Assembly: GCA_028279185.1 (NCBI GenBank)
Contig: JANQSS010000325.1
Coordinates: forward strand, 122,025-186,024
Length of the DNA: 64,000 bases
Direction: 5' to 3'
Source: Saprospiraceae bacterium
GTDB lineage: Bacteria > Bacteroidota > Bacteroidia > Chitinophagales > Saprospiraceae
Part shown: positions 16,925 to 24,675 of the stretch, piece after piece
Position numbering within the stretch: the first letter of the stretch is position 1
Layout of the letters: every line of letters begins with the position of its first letter
Program-made: the position numbers and the translations under genes
Notes under the pieces: generated by a model
What the model was told of the DNA's origin: nothing
Seen by the model: only the letters and a program-made list of their open reading frames with translations
Database searches by the model: none

Positions 16925-17383
16925 TTATTTAGTATTCCAATTCCATAAACCAAAGTTAACTGACTTGGAAATGGGGAGGTCATTTCTGGTAATTGTCATC
17001 ATTATTTGTCCTCGATGATGTGCTTCATGTGCAATCATTTGGGAAAAGAATGCCACTGGATGGGGTTTGTACCCCGAAATTTTTTCTTTGTCAAATATTC
17101 CTTGAAGTGTTCCACGCATTTTACTTCCTGATAGACTCAGTGCTTCGCGTATTCGCTTCTTATCCTTTCTATATTTTTTGTCAATCTTTACATCAACCTT
17201 TTCACCGACTTTGCCAATCCAGTAAGAACGAATATTGTTGATATGAATAAATTGTTCGCCAATACTTCTTCCCGCACCTTGTTGTTTTGCCGGCAGCCAG
17301 TCGGATTCTATATGTTCAAGTAAATAAACTGTCACCCTATGATTTAAATCCCATGATTCCAGCAATTCCTTTTTAAAATCCAT
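16925..17383 (-). CDS. DinB-family protein
   Basis: 152 aa, a four-helix-bundle pattern. FIHINNIRSYWIGKVG and AHEAHHRGQIMMTI supply the three spaced histidines that bind metal in DinB/YfiT-like proteins. DinB-family members include thiol-dependent transferases and damage-inducible proteins; the substrate is not evident. It is the last gene of a three-gene minus-strand operon (TetR, NTF2-like, DinB), 1 bp after the NTF2-like stop. Confidence 0.85.
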   Translation of the reverse strand: MDFKKELLESWDLNHRVTVYLLEHIESDWLPAKQQGAGRSIGEQFIHINNIRSYWIGKVGEKVDVKIDKKYRKDKKRIREALSLSGSKMRGTLQGIFDKEKISGYKPHPVAFFSQMIAHEAHHRGQIMMTITRNDLPISKSVNFGLWNWNTK

Positions 17384-17384
17384 A

Positions 17385-17738
17385 TTAATCGGTTTCTTTA
17401 AAAAACCCAGTAATTTGTTTCAATTTGCCATTTTCAAATCGAGCAAAATCAACTCCATTTGCCACCACAGTCTTTCCAGCATCTACCATATTCCAGTTTG
17501 CCATTATACTATCATGATGAACATTGAAATCAGTAACTTCGAATGATGCCCCTTCGAACTGATTTTGAAATTCCTGCATGTAATCAGCTAATTGTATCGA
17601 CCCAATTAAGTCAATATTCGGATCTTTATATTGAAAATCATCTGACATAATATTGGCCAACTTATGTAATCGTGATTTAGAATCTGTTTCGCTCCAACAG
17701 CTTCTGTAGATTTCCCACACTTCGTTAATTTGTTTCAT
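17385..17738 (-). CDS. NTF2-like (SnoaL-type) protein
   Basis: 117 aa. The layout (N-terminal helix WEIYRSCWSETDSKSRLHKL, then DFQYKDPNIDLIGSIQLADYMQEFQ, strands FEVTDFNVHHDSIMANWNMV and VVANGVDFARFENGKLKQI) is the alpha+beta barrel of the NTF2/SnoaL family. Such proteins can be small hydrolases, isomerases or ligand-binding partners. Its start overlaps the end of the TetR gene by 14 bp, so the two are co-transcribed and probably co-translated. Confidence 0.8.
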   Translation of the reverse strand: MKQINEVWEIYRSCWSETDSKSRLHKLANIMSDDFQYKDPNIDLIGSIQLADYMQEFQNQFEGASFEVTDFNVHHDSIMANWNMVDAGKTVVANGVDFARFENGKLKQITGFFKETD

Positions 17739-18315
17739 GCTGTTTATTTTTTAGTGTATGAAGAAAAAGAGTCATGAGATTATGCATAGGTAATTTCAAG
17801 CTTTTAGATCTTGTCAGAAATCCAAAAAATGCCGTATGAATAATTTCTGCTAATTGCTTAGTTGGTAAATTATCATTCAAATCACCATCCGCTTGTGCTT
17901 GTTGAATAGTTGGTTGAATAACCCCTATAAATCGGTCAAATTGCTCGGAAGACAATTTTGAAATAGTTGAATTCAGTGTTCCCATTTCAGACATCATATT
18001 GTTCACAAAACAACCTTTAAACCCATTTTTTGACTGGGTTTTCAGCATATTCGTGTAAAGCGCGACCAATTTGTCGAACGCTTTTGACTTACCTTTTGCC
18101 AATTGGCGTTGCAAGTGAGATTCAATTACGTCTCCATACGATTTCAGTGTTACAAGTAAGAATTGCTCTTTACTCTTGAAAGCATTGTAGAAGGCTCCTT
18201 TTGTCATTCCAGTTTCTCTACATATCTCATCTACTCCCAAATGGTGAAACCCTTTAACCCAAAAAAGCTCCATCCCTTTTGCTATGACTAATTCTTTATT
18301 ATGCCGATAGTTCAT
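17725..18315 (-). CDS. TetR/AcrR-family transcriptional regulator
   Basis: 196 aa from the ATG at 18315 (MNYRHNKELVIAKGMELF); the longer frame to 18414 adds 33 residues that run through the operator and do not fit the family. The helix-turn-helix is residues 27-46 (VDEICRETGMTKGAFYNAFK). The C-terminal ligand-binding part (KGCFVNNMMSEMG) matches the TetR_C family of YcdC/AcrR-like repressors. A perfect palindrome lies 17-30 bp upstream of the start, which suggests autoregulation of this operon. Confidence 0.92.
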   Translation of the reverse strand: MNYRHNKELVIAKGMELFWVKGFHHLGVDEICRETGMTKGAFYNAFKSKEQFLLVTLKSYGDVIESHLQRQLAKGKSKAFDKLVALYTNMLKTQSKNGFKGCFVNNMMSEMGTLNSTISKLSSEQFDRFIGVIQPTIQQAQADGDLNDNLPTKQLAEIIHTAFFGFLTRSKSLKLPMHNLMTLFLHTLKNKQHETN

Positions 18316-18332
18316 GAGGCAAATATAGTTAA

Positions 18333-18346
18333 ACAGACCGTTCTGT
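18333..18346. promoter_or_regulatory. TetR operator palindrome (ACAGACCGTTCTGT)
   Basis: Perfect 5-bp arms ACAGA/TCTGT around CCGT, 17 bp upstream of the TetR start at 18315. The half-site AACAGACCG matches the common operator type of AcrR/TetR repressors (ACAGACCGNNCTGT), so autoregulation is likely. Confidence 0.75.
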
Positions 18347-18797
18347 ACAAATACTCGTGATTTTTTACTCCCAAACGTGGCCACAGCCTCAATCGGGATG
18401 GTGACATTCCTCACGTATTTTCCTTTATAATGGCGATGTGATGCTTTGGACGCTTGCCTTGTATCCAGCCGCGCATTGACTGAAATTATCGAAAATTGAA
18501 TTTGTCATTCAATGGTTACCGGTGAATTCACGTTGTACAGATCTTAAGGAATAAAGTAAGCTCCTTTCCAACTCTTTTAAATTGGTAGTAATTTACATAT
18601 CGAATCATTCGAAACTGACCGCATGTATGACAAAGAAAACGTCATTGGTAACCTTTTTGGCTCCAAATTCGCTGAAAATGAAATGAAAAGATCTTAGCCA
18701 ACGGCAACTTTCAGGTGCTCTTGCTACAATAAGCAGCCACAGTTTTCACAATTAATTTTAATATTCAAGAATTTTCGGAATTGAGTTATCGGTCAAT
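18347..18797. other. Intergenic region, no gene seen
   Basis: About 450 bp between the divergent TetR operon and the second GLPGLI-like paralogue. I see no coding frame with family character, no tRNA and no terminator. The last bases contain a promoter-like element reported separately. Confidence 0.5.
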
Positions 18798-18805
18798 TAT
18801 ATTTG
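18798..18805 (+). promoter_or_regulatory. Candidate -7 element (TATATTTG)
   Basis: Exact match to TAnnTTTG, 18 bp before the ATG at 18824. It covers the alternative TTG at 18803, so it favours 18824 as the true start. The -33 box is weak (TTTCG near 18773). Confidence 0.4.
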
Positions 18806-18823
18806 TTGTTACAAAACAGCGCC

Positions 18824-19900
18824 ATGAGATTATTGATCATCCCATTTTTCACCCTCTTTTTATTGAGTCCAGCCATAGCACAGGAAATGGTGGATAATAA
18901 CGCAGATTCTATTGACACCATCGTTCTATCCTATGAAATTAGCGGAAACAGCTCGTTCGCTAAAAATACGCTGGTTGGATTGATTAATGTTGTTACACCC
19001 TCGCACATAATAGTTATGGAAATGCACCGCGGTGAAAATGGAGTCGATACGGTGCGCAGGTATTATCCGAAGACTTCTTCTCATAACGGTGTATTCGTTC
19101 ATCAAAGTGGCACATATATGGAAGTGAAACCACAACATAACGTGCCTGCCGTATTATTCCCGGATAGCACAGTGACCATTGCTGGGTTTGATTGCTCACT
19201 TGCGACGTACGATCTCTTTGGACACCAGTACACAGCGTATTATACCGCATCGTTAGGAATCAAATTTAGCACTACCGTAGATGTACCGGGGTTCGTATTT
19301 TACTATGAGAGATGCTATCCGGATGGTGTTGGTCGCTACAAGGTGTCCTCATTAAAACCGATGAAAGTATATCAACATTTGTTGTTTCCAGCCAGGTCCA
19401 CTGTTAAAAAATGGAATTACCAAGAACCTAATCCCTCTATTATTCCGTTAAGCACACGTACGAGTAAATCGAAAATATTTAAACCTCTCATTAATTTCTT
19501 TAAACCATATAGAACAGTTCAGGGTCTGAGGAGAAAGGCGGATTTTTTCGAAGATCATATCAACATTTTTTTAATCATCCACAATTTGAATGAACAAACT
19601 TTGACTTTAATTAAAAAATTGGATTCGCTGGCTACAACGAATAAAGAAAATCCGATGCACTTCGCCGTAGCTTCCTATACAACTATCGATAAATATATTG
19701 CCGACCGATATCCTGATTTGGATTTCCTGAAAAAAGGAAAAAAGTTTTTAGCATCACTGCATGCCAACTCGAAAGAAGGATATTTAATTCTCGGTCCCTC
19801 ACATGTCAATAAGAACCTCGTACCCTACGAACCTGGAAATTTAGAAAATTTAATAGATCAACTTATAGAAATTAATCAATTCCACGATTTCGAAGAATGA
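18824..19900 (+). CDS. Secreted protein with GLPGLI/DUF4412-like domain and thioredoxin-like C-terminal domain (paralogue 2)
   Basis: 358 aa from ATG 18824, with a clear signal peptide (LLIIPFFTLFLLSPAIAQ). It aligns with the protein at 15697-16839 over its whole length: IAGFDCSLATYDLFGHQYTA against LGISCYLATYRMNGIVQKAF; then GIKFSTTVDVPGFVFYYE; and a C-terminal part (INIFLIIHNLNEQTL ... PMHFAVASYTTIDKYIADRY) of thioredoxin-like pattern with no redox cysteines. The central region differs more. The two paralogues flank a TetR operon. Probably an envelope protein; role unknown. Confidence 0.75.
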   Translation: MRLLIIPFFTLFLLSPAIAQEMVDNNADSIDTIVLSYEISGNSSFAKNTLVGLINVVTPSHIIVMEMHRGENGVDTVRRYYPKTSSHNGVFVHQSGTYMEVKPQHNVPAVLFPDSTVTIAGFDCSLATYDLFGHQYTAYYTASLGIKFSTTVDVPGFVFYYERCYPDGVGRYKVSSLKPMKVYQHLLFPARSTVKKWNYQEPNPSIIPLSTRTSKSKIFKPLINFFKPYRTVQGLRRKADFFEDHINIFLIIHNLNEQTLTLIKKLDSLATTNKENPMHFAVASYTTIDKYIADRYPDLDFLKKGKKFLASLHANSKEGYLILGPSHVNKNLVPYEPGNLENLIDQLIEINQFHDFEE

Positions 19901-19946
19901 GTACAATCACGTTACTTCTCAACCTTTAACAACAGATCTTCTCCAT

Positions 19947-22100
19947 TTACGCCAAACGTAAAGGCAATTCTGTCAATCGTTTTCCGGTTAATCTGCGCAC
20001 AGCATTTCCAATTGCCGCGCCAATTGGCCCTAGTGGCGGCTCTCCCACAGGCAGCGGGGCATCCACCCCTTGAATCAAATGTACCTCGATCTCTTTGGGT
20101 GAATTTTTCATCAAAGCCATGTCATATGGTCCATAAATAGTGGGGTAAAGTTGTCCATTTTTCAACGTCATCTTTTCATGGCATGCCGCGCTGATACCCA
20201 TGATGATACAGCCTTCGCATTGCGCAATAACCTGGTCCGGGTTAACTGCTAACCCACAATCAAATGCGCAAACTACCCTATGAACTTTGATTTTATTCTC
20301 TTCAATAGAAACTTCGGCAACATGCGCACAAGGCGCTCCTGCATCCACGGAAGCTGCAAAACCCATGGCCATATTACCTGAAACTTCATCCTTGTAGTTG
20401 GATTTTTGAGCCGCCTCCTGAATGACTTTTTTAATCCGTAGTGCCAGCGTATCCTCCCCCAACATGGATAATCGATAATTGACGGGATTCTTTCCTGCTC
20501 GAATCGCCATTTCATCGATAAAACTTTCTATCGCAAACGTATTCGCAAGTAATCCCAAACTGCGCCAAAAGCTTGTTGCAAAGGGAAGGGTTGTATGCCA
20601 TTGCACGGCTCTGCGATTTTGAATTTTATCATACATAATATTTCCACCTCGCATCGCGCCGACATCCGTACCCAACATAGAAACAAGAGCGGGCGGAAAA
20701 ATGGCAGAATTGATGGCGACGTCACCACTAGCATAATGATGCTCTAGCGCGTCCAACATTCCATTGCCATTTGCTTTGCCACGGATAATATGGTGTGTGG
20801 GTGGTCGAAATGCATCGTGCTGAAATTCTTCTTTTCGGGTGAAGAAATATTTTACCGGTTTGCCAACTTCCTTAGCCATCTGGGCAGCTTGAACGGCGTG
20901 GCTCGTATTCAATCTTCTTCCAAAACCTCCACCTAAATAGGTGGTGACAATGTTCACATTTTCGATGGCGACATCTAGCGCTTCAGAAACCTGCTTCTGC
21001 GTAACTCCCGGCACTTGGGTAGAGAGTATGACGGTTACCTTATCACCATTAACATAAGCCAAAGCACCATTGGGCTCAATTTGAGCATGAGCTCCAATAG
21101 GGCTGGTAAATTCTATGGACACGACATCGGCATCATCGGGATCAAGTGCTTTTCCATGCTTTTGCGTAATCATTTTGTCTCCTTTGCCCACTTGCATAAT
21201 TGATCTAATTTCTTCCTCTGTCCACTTTTTTGGAATATCCCAATCAATTTCCAATTTTCTCTTAGCCGCAAGTGCCTCCGAATAGCTGTTGGCGACCACA
21301 CCTACCCAGTCATCTTTCTGAACAATTTTGACCACTCCCGACATTTTCTCAGCGGCGGCCGTATTAACACTTTTGAGTGAGGCTCCTACATGCTGCGGTC
21401 GAGTGACAGCTGCAAAAAGCATGTCAGGCATTTCTGCGTCCATACCAAAAATCGGTTCGCCTAAAACCTTTGGAATCAGATCGATTCGTTTGATGGGTTT
21501 TCCTACATATTTATAATTGCTTTCCTCCCTTAATTTTGGTGTATCAGGTAAAGACCAATCTGTAATGTCGGCAACAGCTTCTGCATATTTCATTGTTTTT
21601 TCTCCACTTGAAACAATGCCGCCTTTTGTCGTAAGAGCGGATGCAGTCGCGTCCCATTTTTTAGCTGCTTCGACTTTTACTTTTTCTCTCATTGTCGCAG
21701 CCATTTCCCGAAGGGGTTGGTACAGTTGTGCAACTGATAAACTTCCGCCAGTACTCATTCTATCTACAATACCTGAAGCGGTCTCTGCCGCCTTTACGAC
21801 AATCTGATCAATATTGACATCCAGTTCATCCGCAACAATTTGGGCAAAACTGGTAAAAGTGCCCTGCCCCATTTCTACCTTTGGAGAATGTAAAACGATA
21901 GTATTGTCACTTGTGATTTCGAACCAAAGATTGGCTTCAGTGCCGGTTCCGGAATACGGAACCACCAGGGTCTCAGACATTTCATACATATAGCGTCGCA
22001 TGGAATTTCTGAAAACATACGTTCCCAATGCAAGGACACCCAATGTTCCCAATCCACCGCGAATTAAAAATTTTCGTCTAGAAGTTTTCTTTTTTGTCAC
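19947..22100 (-). CDS. Molybdopterin-binding subunit of a xanthine-dehydrogenase-family enzyme (isoquinoline 1-oxidoreductase beta-like)
   Basis: 717 aa. The N-terminal twin-arginine signal TSRRKFLIRGGLGTLGVLALG predicts Tat export of the folded cofactor-bearing enzyme. The molybdopterin-binding blocks include KVEMGQGTFTSFAQIVADEL, TYLGGGFGRRLNTSHAVQAA, FATSFWRSLGLLANTFAIES and VGEPPLGPIGAAIGNAVRRL with the catalytic-glutamate region near the end (GEPPLGP). The layout (short N-terminal stretch, then two Mo-domain halves) fits IorB-type enzymes that oxidise aldehydes or N-heterocycles. It follows its 2Fe-2S and cytochrome c partners, with a 17-bp gap. Confidence 0.9.
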   Translation of the reverse strand: MTKKKTSRRKFLIRGGLGTLGVLALGTYVFRNSMRRYMYEMSETLVVPYSGTGTEANLWFEITSDNTIVLHSPKVEMGQGTFTSFAQIVADELDVNIDQIVVKAAETASGIVDRMSTGGSLSVAQLYQPLREMAATMREKVKVEAAKKWDATASALTTKGGIVSSGEKTMKYAEAVADITDWSLPDTPKLREESNYKYVGKPIKRIDLIPKVLGEPIFGMDAEMPDMLFAAVTRPQHVGASLKSVNTAAAEKMSGVVKIVQKDDWVGVVANSYSEALAAKRKLEIDWDIPKKWTEEEIRSIMQVGKGDKMITQKHGKALDPDDADVVSIEFTSPIGAHAQIEPNGALAYVNGDKVTVILSTQVPGVTQKQVSEALDVAIENVNIVTTYLGGGFGRRLNTSHAVQAAQMAKEVGKPVKYFFTRKEEFQHDAFRPPTHHIIRGKANGNGMLDALEHHYASGDVAINSAIFPPALVSMLGTDVGAMRGGNIMYDKIQNRRAVQWHTTLPFATSFWRSLGLLANTFAIESFIDEMAIRAGKNPVNYRLSMLGEDTLALRIKKVIQEAAQKSNYKDEVSGNMAMGFAASVDAGAPCAHVAEVSIEENKIKVHRVVCAFDCGLAVNPDQVIAQCEGCIIMGISAACHEKMTLKNGQLYPTIYGPYDMALMKNSPKEIEVHLIQGVDAPLPVGEPPLGPIGAAIGNAVRRLTGKRLTELPLRLA

Positions 22101-22117
22101 GATAAAAATTTTAAGGA

Positions 22118-22588
22118 TTAGGAATCGCCGTTTTTAATTTTAGCAGCGCGATGAATGGCTTTTCGCATTCTGTAATACGTTGCACATCGACATACATTCA
22201 CAATATTTGCATCAATGTCTGCATCTGTTGGGCTCGGTTTTTTTTCTAATAATGCTGCGGTAGCCATTATAAAACCAGGTTGGCAATATCCACATTGCGG
22301 AACAATATGTTCTATCCACGCTTGCTGAACGGGATGAGGATTTTCTTTGGTACCCAAGCCTTCTATTGTTGTTATATTTTTGCCTTCTGCAAATTTCACA
22401 GCAAAAGAACAAGAGCGCACGGCCTCTCCATTCACATGTAATGTACAAGCTCCGCAAGCCGCTTTTCCACAGCCGAATTTTGTTCCCTTTAGATTCAATG
22501 TATCCCGAATTACCCAAAGTAAAGGCGTACTTCCATTCTCTATTTCAACGGATTTTTGTTGACCATTAATGGTGAATGATATCTTCAT
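22118..22588 (-). CDS. 2Fe-2S subunit of the molybdenum hydroxylase (isoquinoline 1-oxidoreductase alpha-like)
   Basis: 156 aa. The N-terminal plant-type ferredoxin domain has the cysteine set in KFGCGKAACGACTLHV and SC near residue 60. The C-terminal helical domain has QCGYCQPGFIM and VCRCATYYRMRKAI. Both clusters pass electrons from the Mo site to the partner cytochrome. There is no signal peptide, so it is probably exported piggy-back with the Tat-bearing large subunit. Gene order cytochrome c, this gene, Mo subunit, all minus strand, gaps 30 and 17 bp. Confidence 0.92.
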   Translation of the reverse strand: MKISFTINGQQKSVEIENGSTPLLWVIRDTLNLKGTKFGCGKAACGACTLHVNGEAVRSCSFAVKFAEGKNITTIEGLGTKENPHPVQQAWIEHIVPQCGYCQPGFIMATAALLEKKPSPTDADIDANIVNVCRCATYYRMRKAIHRAAKIKNGDS

Positions 22589-22618
22589 TTTGAATTTTTT
22601 GAATATTATTTTCTCGAA

Positions 22619-23236
22619 TTATTTTTCCGGAATAACAGCTCCAGCTTCAAACCACTCTTTCACCGCTTTGATATATTCATCTACCGGCACGGGTGGTTTT
22701 TCTCTTGGATTGCCGGCGGCATCTATTCCTGGCTCCCACGCCCACAAGACCAAGGCATGTTCTGTTAAATGTTCCATGACTTCATGGTGTGTTCTTCCTC
22801 CATTTCTTTTTTTATCCAACATGGATTCTGCTATTTCGGAGGGAGACAAACCTTCCCATCGCATACTATGAGGCGCCAAGCTCCATTCGGGAGCACCAGG
22901 TACACCAGAGAAATCATTGTTTTCATCTTGATGGCACGTATTGCAGTTTGTTGCTTCAAAGCCGAGGTTGCCCGCTCCCCTAGCCATGCCAAAATAATGT
23001 GGGTGACTATCTTCTCCTTGCTTCGGAATATTGTCACTCGGGTGGCAATTCATGCATCGTTGATGCGTCAGCACTGCCATCATTTTATTAAAGTTCTCTT
23101 CACTATTTAATTTATTCAGGTTTTCATTTCTGGCATTTGCATTATTTTTAGAATTCGTCTTTTCTACATTTGAGGCGAGTAGGATTATGGCAAAAAGGAA
23201 GACAGGAATAATAAACAGTAATTTTTGGACTTTCAT
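22619..23236 (-). CDS. Periplasmic cytochrome c with two CxxCH motifs
   Basis: 205 aa with an N-terminal signal (LLFIIPVFLFAIILLAS). Two haem-binding motifs are visible: CMNCH (61-65) and CNTCH (98-102). Met- or His-rich segments (HPHYFGMARG, HSMRWEGL) could supply axial ligands. The C-terminal part (HALVLWAWEPGID ... PVPVDEYIKAVKEWFEAG) is typical of small multihaem cytochromes encoded beside IorAB-type enzymes. It likely accepts electrons from the molybdenum hydroxylase. Confidence 0.85.
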   Translation of the reverse strand: MKVQKLLFIIPVFLFAIILLASNVEKTNSKNNANARNENLNKLNSEENFNKMMAVLTHQRCMNCHPSDNIPKQGEDSHPHYFGMARGAGNLGFEATNCNTCHQDENNDFSGVPGAPEWSLAPHSMRWEGLSPSEIAESMLDKKRNGGRTHHEVMEHLTEHALVLWAWEPGIDAAGNPREKPPVPVDEYIKAVKEWFEAGAVIPEK

Positions 23237-23390
23237 TAATCAATATTTAAGTTGGTACGTGAAAGATCTGCGTCTTAAATATAACAATCCCTGCTCAAAA
23301 AAAAGTTGTCTTTTAAATACCAGATTAGATTTATCAAACCAGTTTATGGTTTGCATTTTTCAGATATGACGAACTAATTTATCCCGATTG

Positions 23391-24179
23391 TCACTTCTCA
23401 ATTTTCTGATAAGAGGCCATAATACCTCTGATCAGCGATGAGCTAAAACCGTTGTGTTCCATTTCATTCAGTCCGGTAATTGTACAACCGCGTGGTGTTG
23501 TTACCTTATCAATTTCATGCTCGGGGTGCTGGCCGCGGGCTATAAGCAGCTCCGCTGCCCCCTTCACTGTTTGACTGACAATGGCACTCGCCGTACCTGC
23601 GTCGAAGCCAATTTCAATACCGCCTTGAATCATCCCGCGAATAAATCGTAAGACATAAGCGATTCCGCAAGCGCCTAATACGGTAGCTGCTTCCATTAAT
23701 TTTTCATCGATTACAATCGTACGACCAATTTTATCGAATAGTGCCAATACATCGTTGACATACGCCTCATCTGCTCCGTCGTGGCATATGCAAGTCAATG
23801 ACTCTTTGACATCGGCCGCTGTATTCGGCATAGCCCGGAAGACAGCGGGTGTCGAAGAAGCAATCTGACGTATTTCATTGATGCCAATTCCCGTAGCAGC
23901 TGAAATGAGTAAGTGATCGTTATGTAAAGCTGGATTGATCTCTTTTACGATGCGCTCAACATTGTAGGGTTTTACCGCTAGCAACACAAGGTCAGCACCT
24001 TCTACCGCCTTTACATTATCTGTCATAGTTGTAACACCTTGTGCTCGAAGCGCCTCGATAGCTTGTAGATTGCGACGTGTGGCAATAAGGTGAGATGCAG
24101 GCATTCCGCCGTCGATCAGGCCCTGAGCAATGGCACATCCCAGGTTACCGCATCCGATTATCGCTATTTTTCTATTCAT
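23391..24179 (-). CDS. proC: Pyrroline-5-carboxylate reductase
   Basis: 262 aa. NAD(P)-binding motif IIGCGNLGCAIAQGL (about 6-20), VLLAVKPYNVERIV, and the C-terminal dimerisation/catalytic region SQTVKGAAELLI ... VTTPRGCTITGLNEME, which is the ProC signature. It makes L-proline from pyrroline-5-carboxylate. The 5' side (24268-24470) carries an unusually structured element ending in a terminator, 89 nt before the start codon; this may be a regulatory leader of this gene. Confidence 0.95.
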   Translation of the reverse strand: MNRKIAIIGCGNLGCAIAQGLIDGGMPASHLIATRRNLQAIEALRAQGVTTMTDNVKAVEGADLVLLAVKPYNVERIVKEINPALHNDHLLISAATGIGINEIRQIASSTPAVFRAMPNTAADVKESLTCICHDGADEAYVNDVLALFDKIGRTIVIDEKLMEAATVLGACGIAYVLRFIRGMIQGGIEIGFDAGTASAIVSQTVKGAAELLIARGQHPEHEIDKVTTPRGCTITGLNEMEHNGFSSSLIRGIMASYQKIEK

Positions 24180-24267
24180 AAAAGCAAAGTTAATTGGAAA
24201 AATGCGCGGAATGGAATGTCAGGGAATAGAAGATTCATGGAAAAATGTATGAGGTGTAATACGGTTA

Positions 24268-24307
24268 TAAAAAAGAAGCCAACCATATTCGCGTCGTATG
24301 GTTGGCT
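24268..24307 (-). terminator. Intrinsic terminator upstream of proC
   Basis: Minus strand: AGCCAACCATA (24307-24297), 9-nt loop, TATGGTTGGCT (24287-24277), followed by TCTTTTTTAT. Perfect 11-bp stem with a T-run, 89 nt before the proC start. Confidence 0.8.
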
Positions 24308-24470
24308 CCGTATAATCCCATGAACATATACAAAAAAGTAAATTTCACCTTTGTGAAATCCGGAATCAGAGGCAATTGATAGGACCTTTGATTCCTAAAA
24401 GGCAAGATGGCGGAGAATTGAGTTGATGAGGACACAATTCTCCGCAATGTTCAAAATCCCATGAACATAT
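24268..24470 (-). ncRNA. Structured RNA element, candidate proC leader or small RNA
   Basis: Minus-strand order: ATGTTCA (24468-24462) pairs with TGAACAT (24453-24447). GCGGAGAATTG (24445-24435) pairs with CAATTCTCCGC (24420-24410), a perfect 11-bp stem. GGAATCA (24395-24389) pairs with TGATTCC (24368-24362). ATTTCAC (24359-24353) pairs with GTGAAAT (24348-24342), followed by a T-run. A second ATGTTCA (24328-24322) could pair with the same TGAACAT, enclosing the three hairpins as a multi-branch junction. The element ends with an 11-bp terminator hairpin. ATATGTTCATGGGATT is a 16-bp direct repeat (24470-24455, 24329-24314). Function inferred only; a 3' UTR of the MauG-like gene is the main alternative. 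Confidence 0.55.
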
Positions 24471-24675
24471 CCTGTCTTATTTGAGAACTCTTGTCAAATA
24501 CTTTTATTGACATTACAATAGTCCGACTATTCTAAGGTCAATACAAATACAAAAATCAATATTTGTGAAACACATTATGGACAAATCTCGAAATGCTAAT
24601 AAAATAACATACTAAAAATCAGTATATTATAAAATTAAACTTGTTGATTTAATGTGAAATTGTGAAAATAAAATT
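24471..24675. other. AT-rich intergenic region, no gene seen
   Basis: About 205 bp of AT-rich sequence between the structured element and the stop of the di-haem peroxidase gene. A short imperfect hairpin AATAGTCGGACTATT (24518-24532) is visible. No coding frame or clear promoter. Confidence 0.4.

Noticed and set aside
18316..18414. 33-residue N-terminal extension of the TetR regulator
   Set aside because: It reads through the operator palindrome and has no family similarity; 18315 is the better start.
24265..24447. 60-aa minus-strand frame inside the structured element upstream of proC
   Set aside because: The frame crosses three hairpins and a terminator and has no protein character; the RNA structure explains the sequence better.
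24471..24675. Possible second half of a larger regulatory RNA
   Set aside because: Only one short imperfect hairpin (24518-24532) is seen and no link to the main structure.
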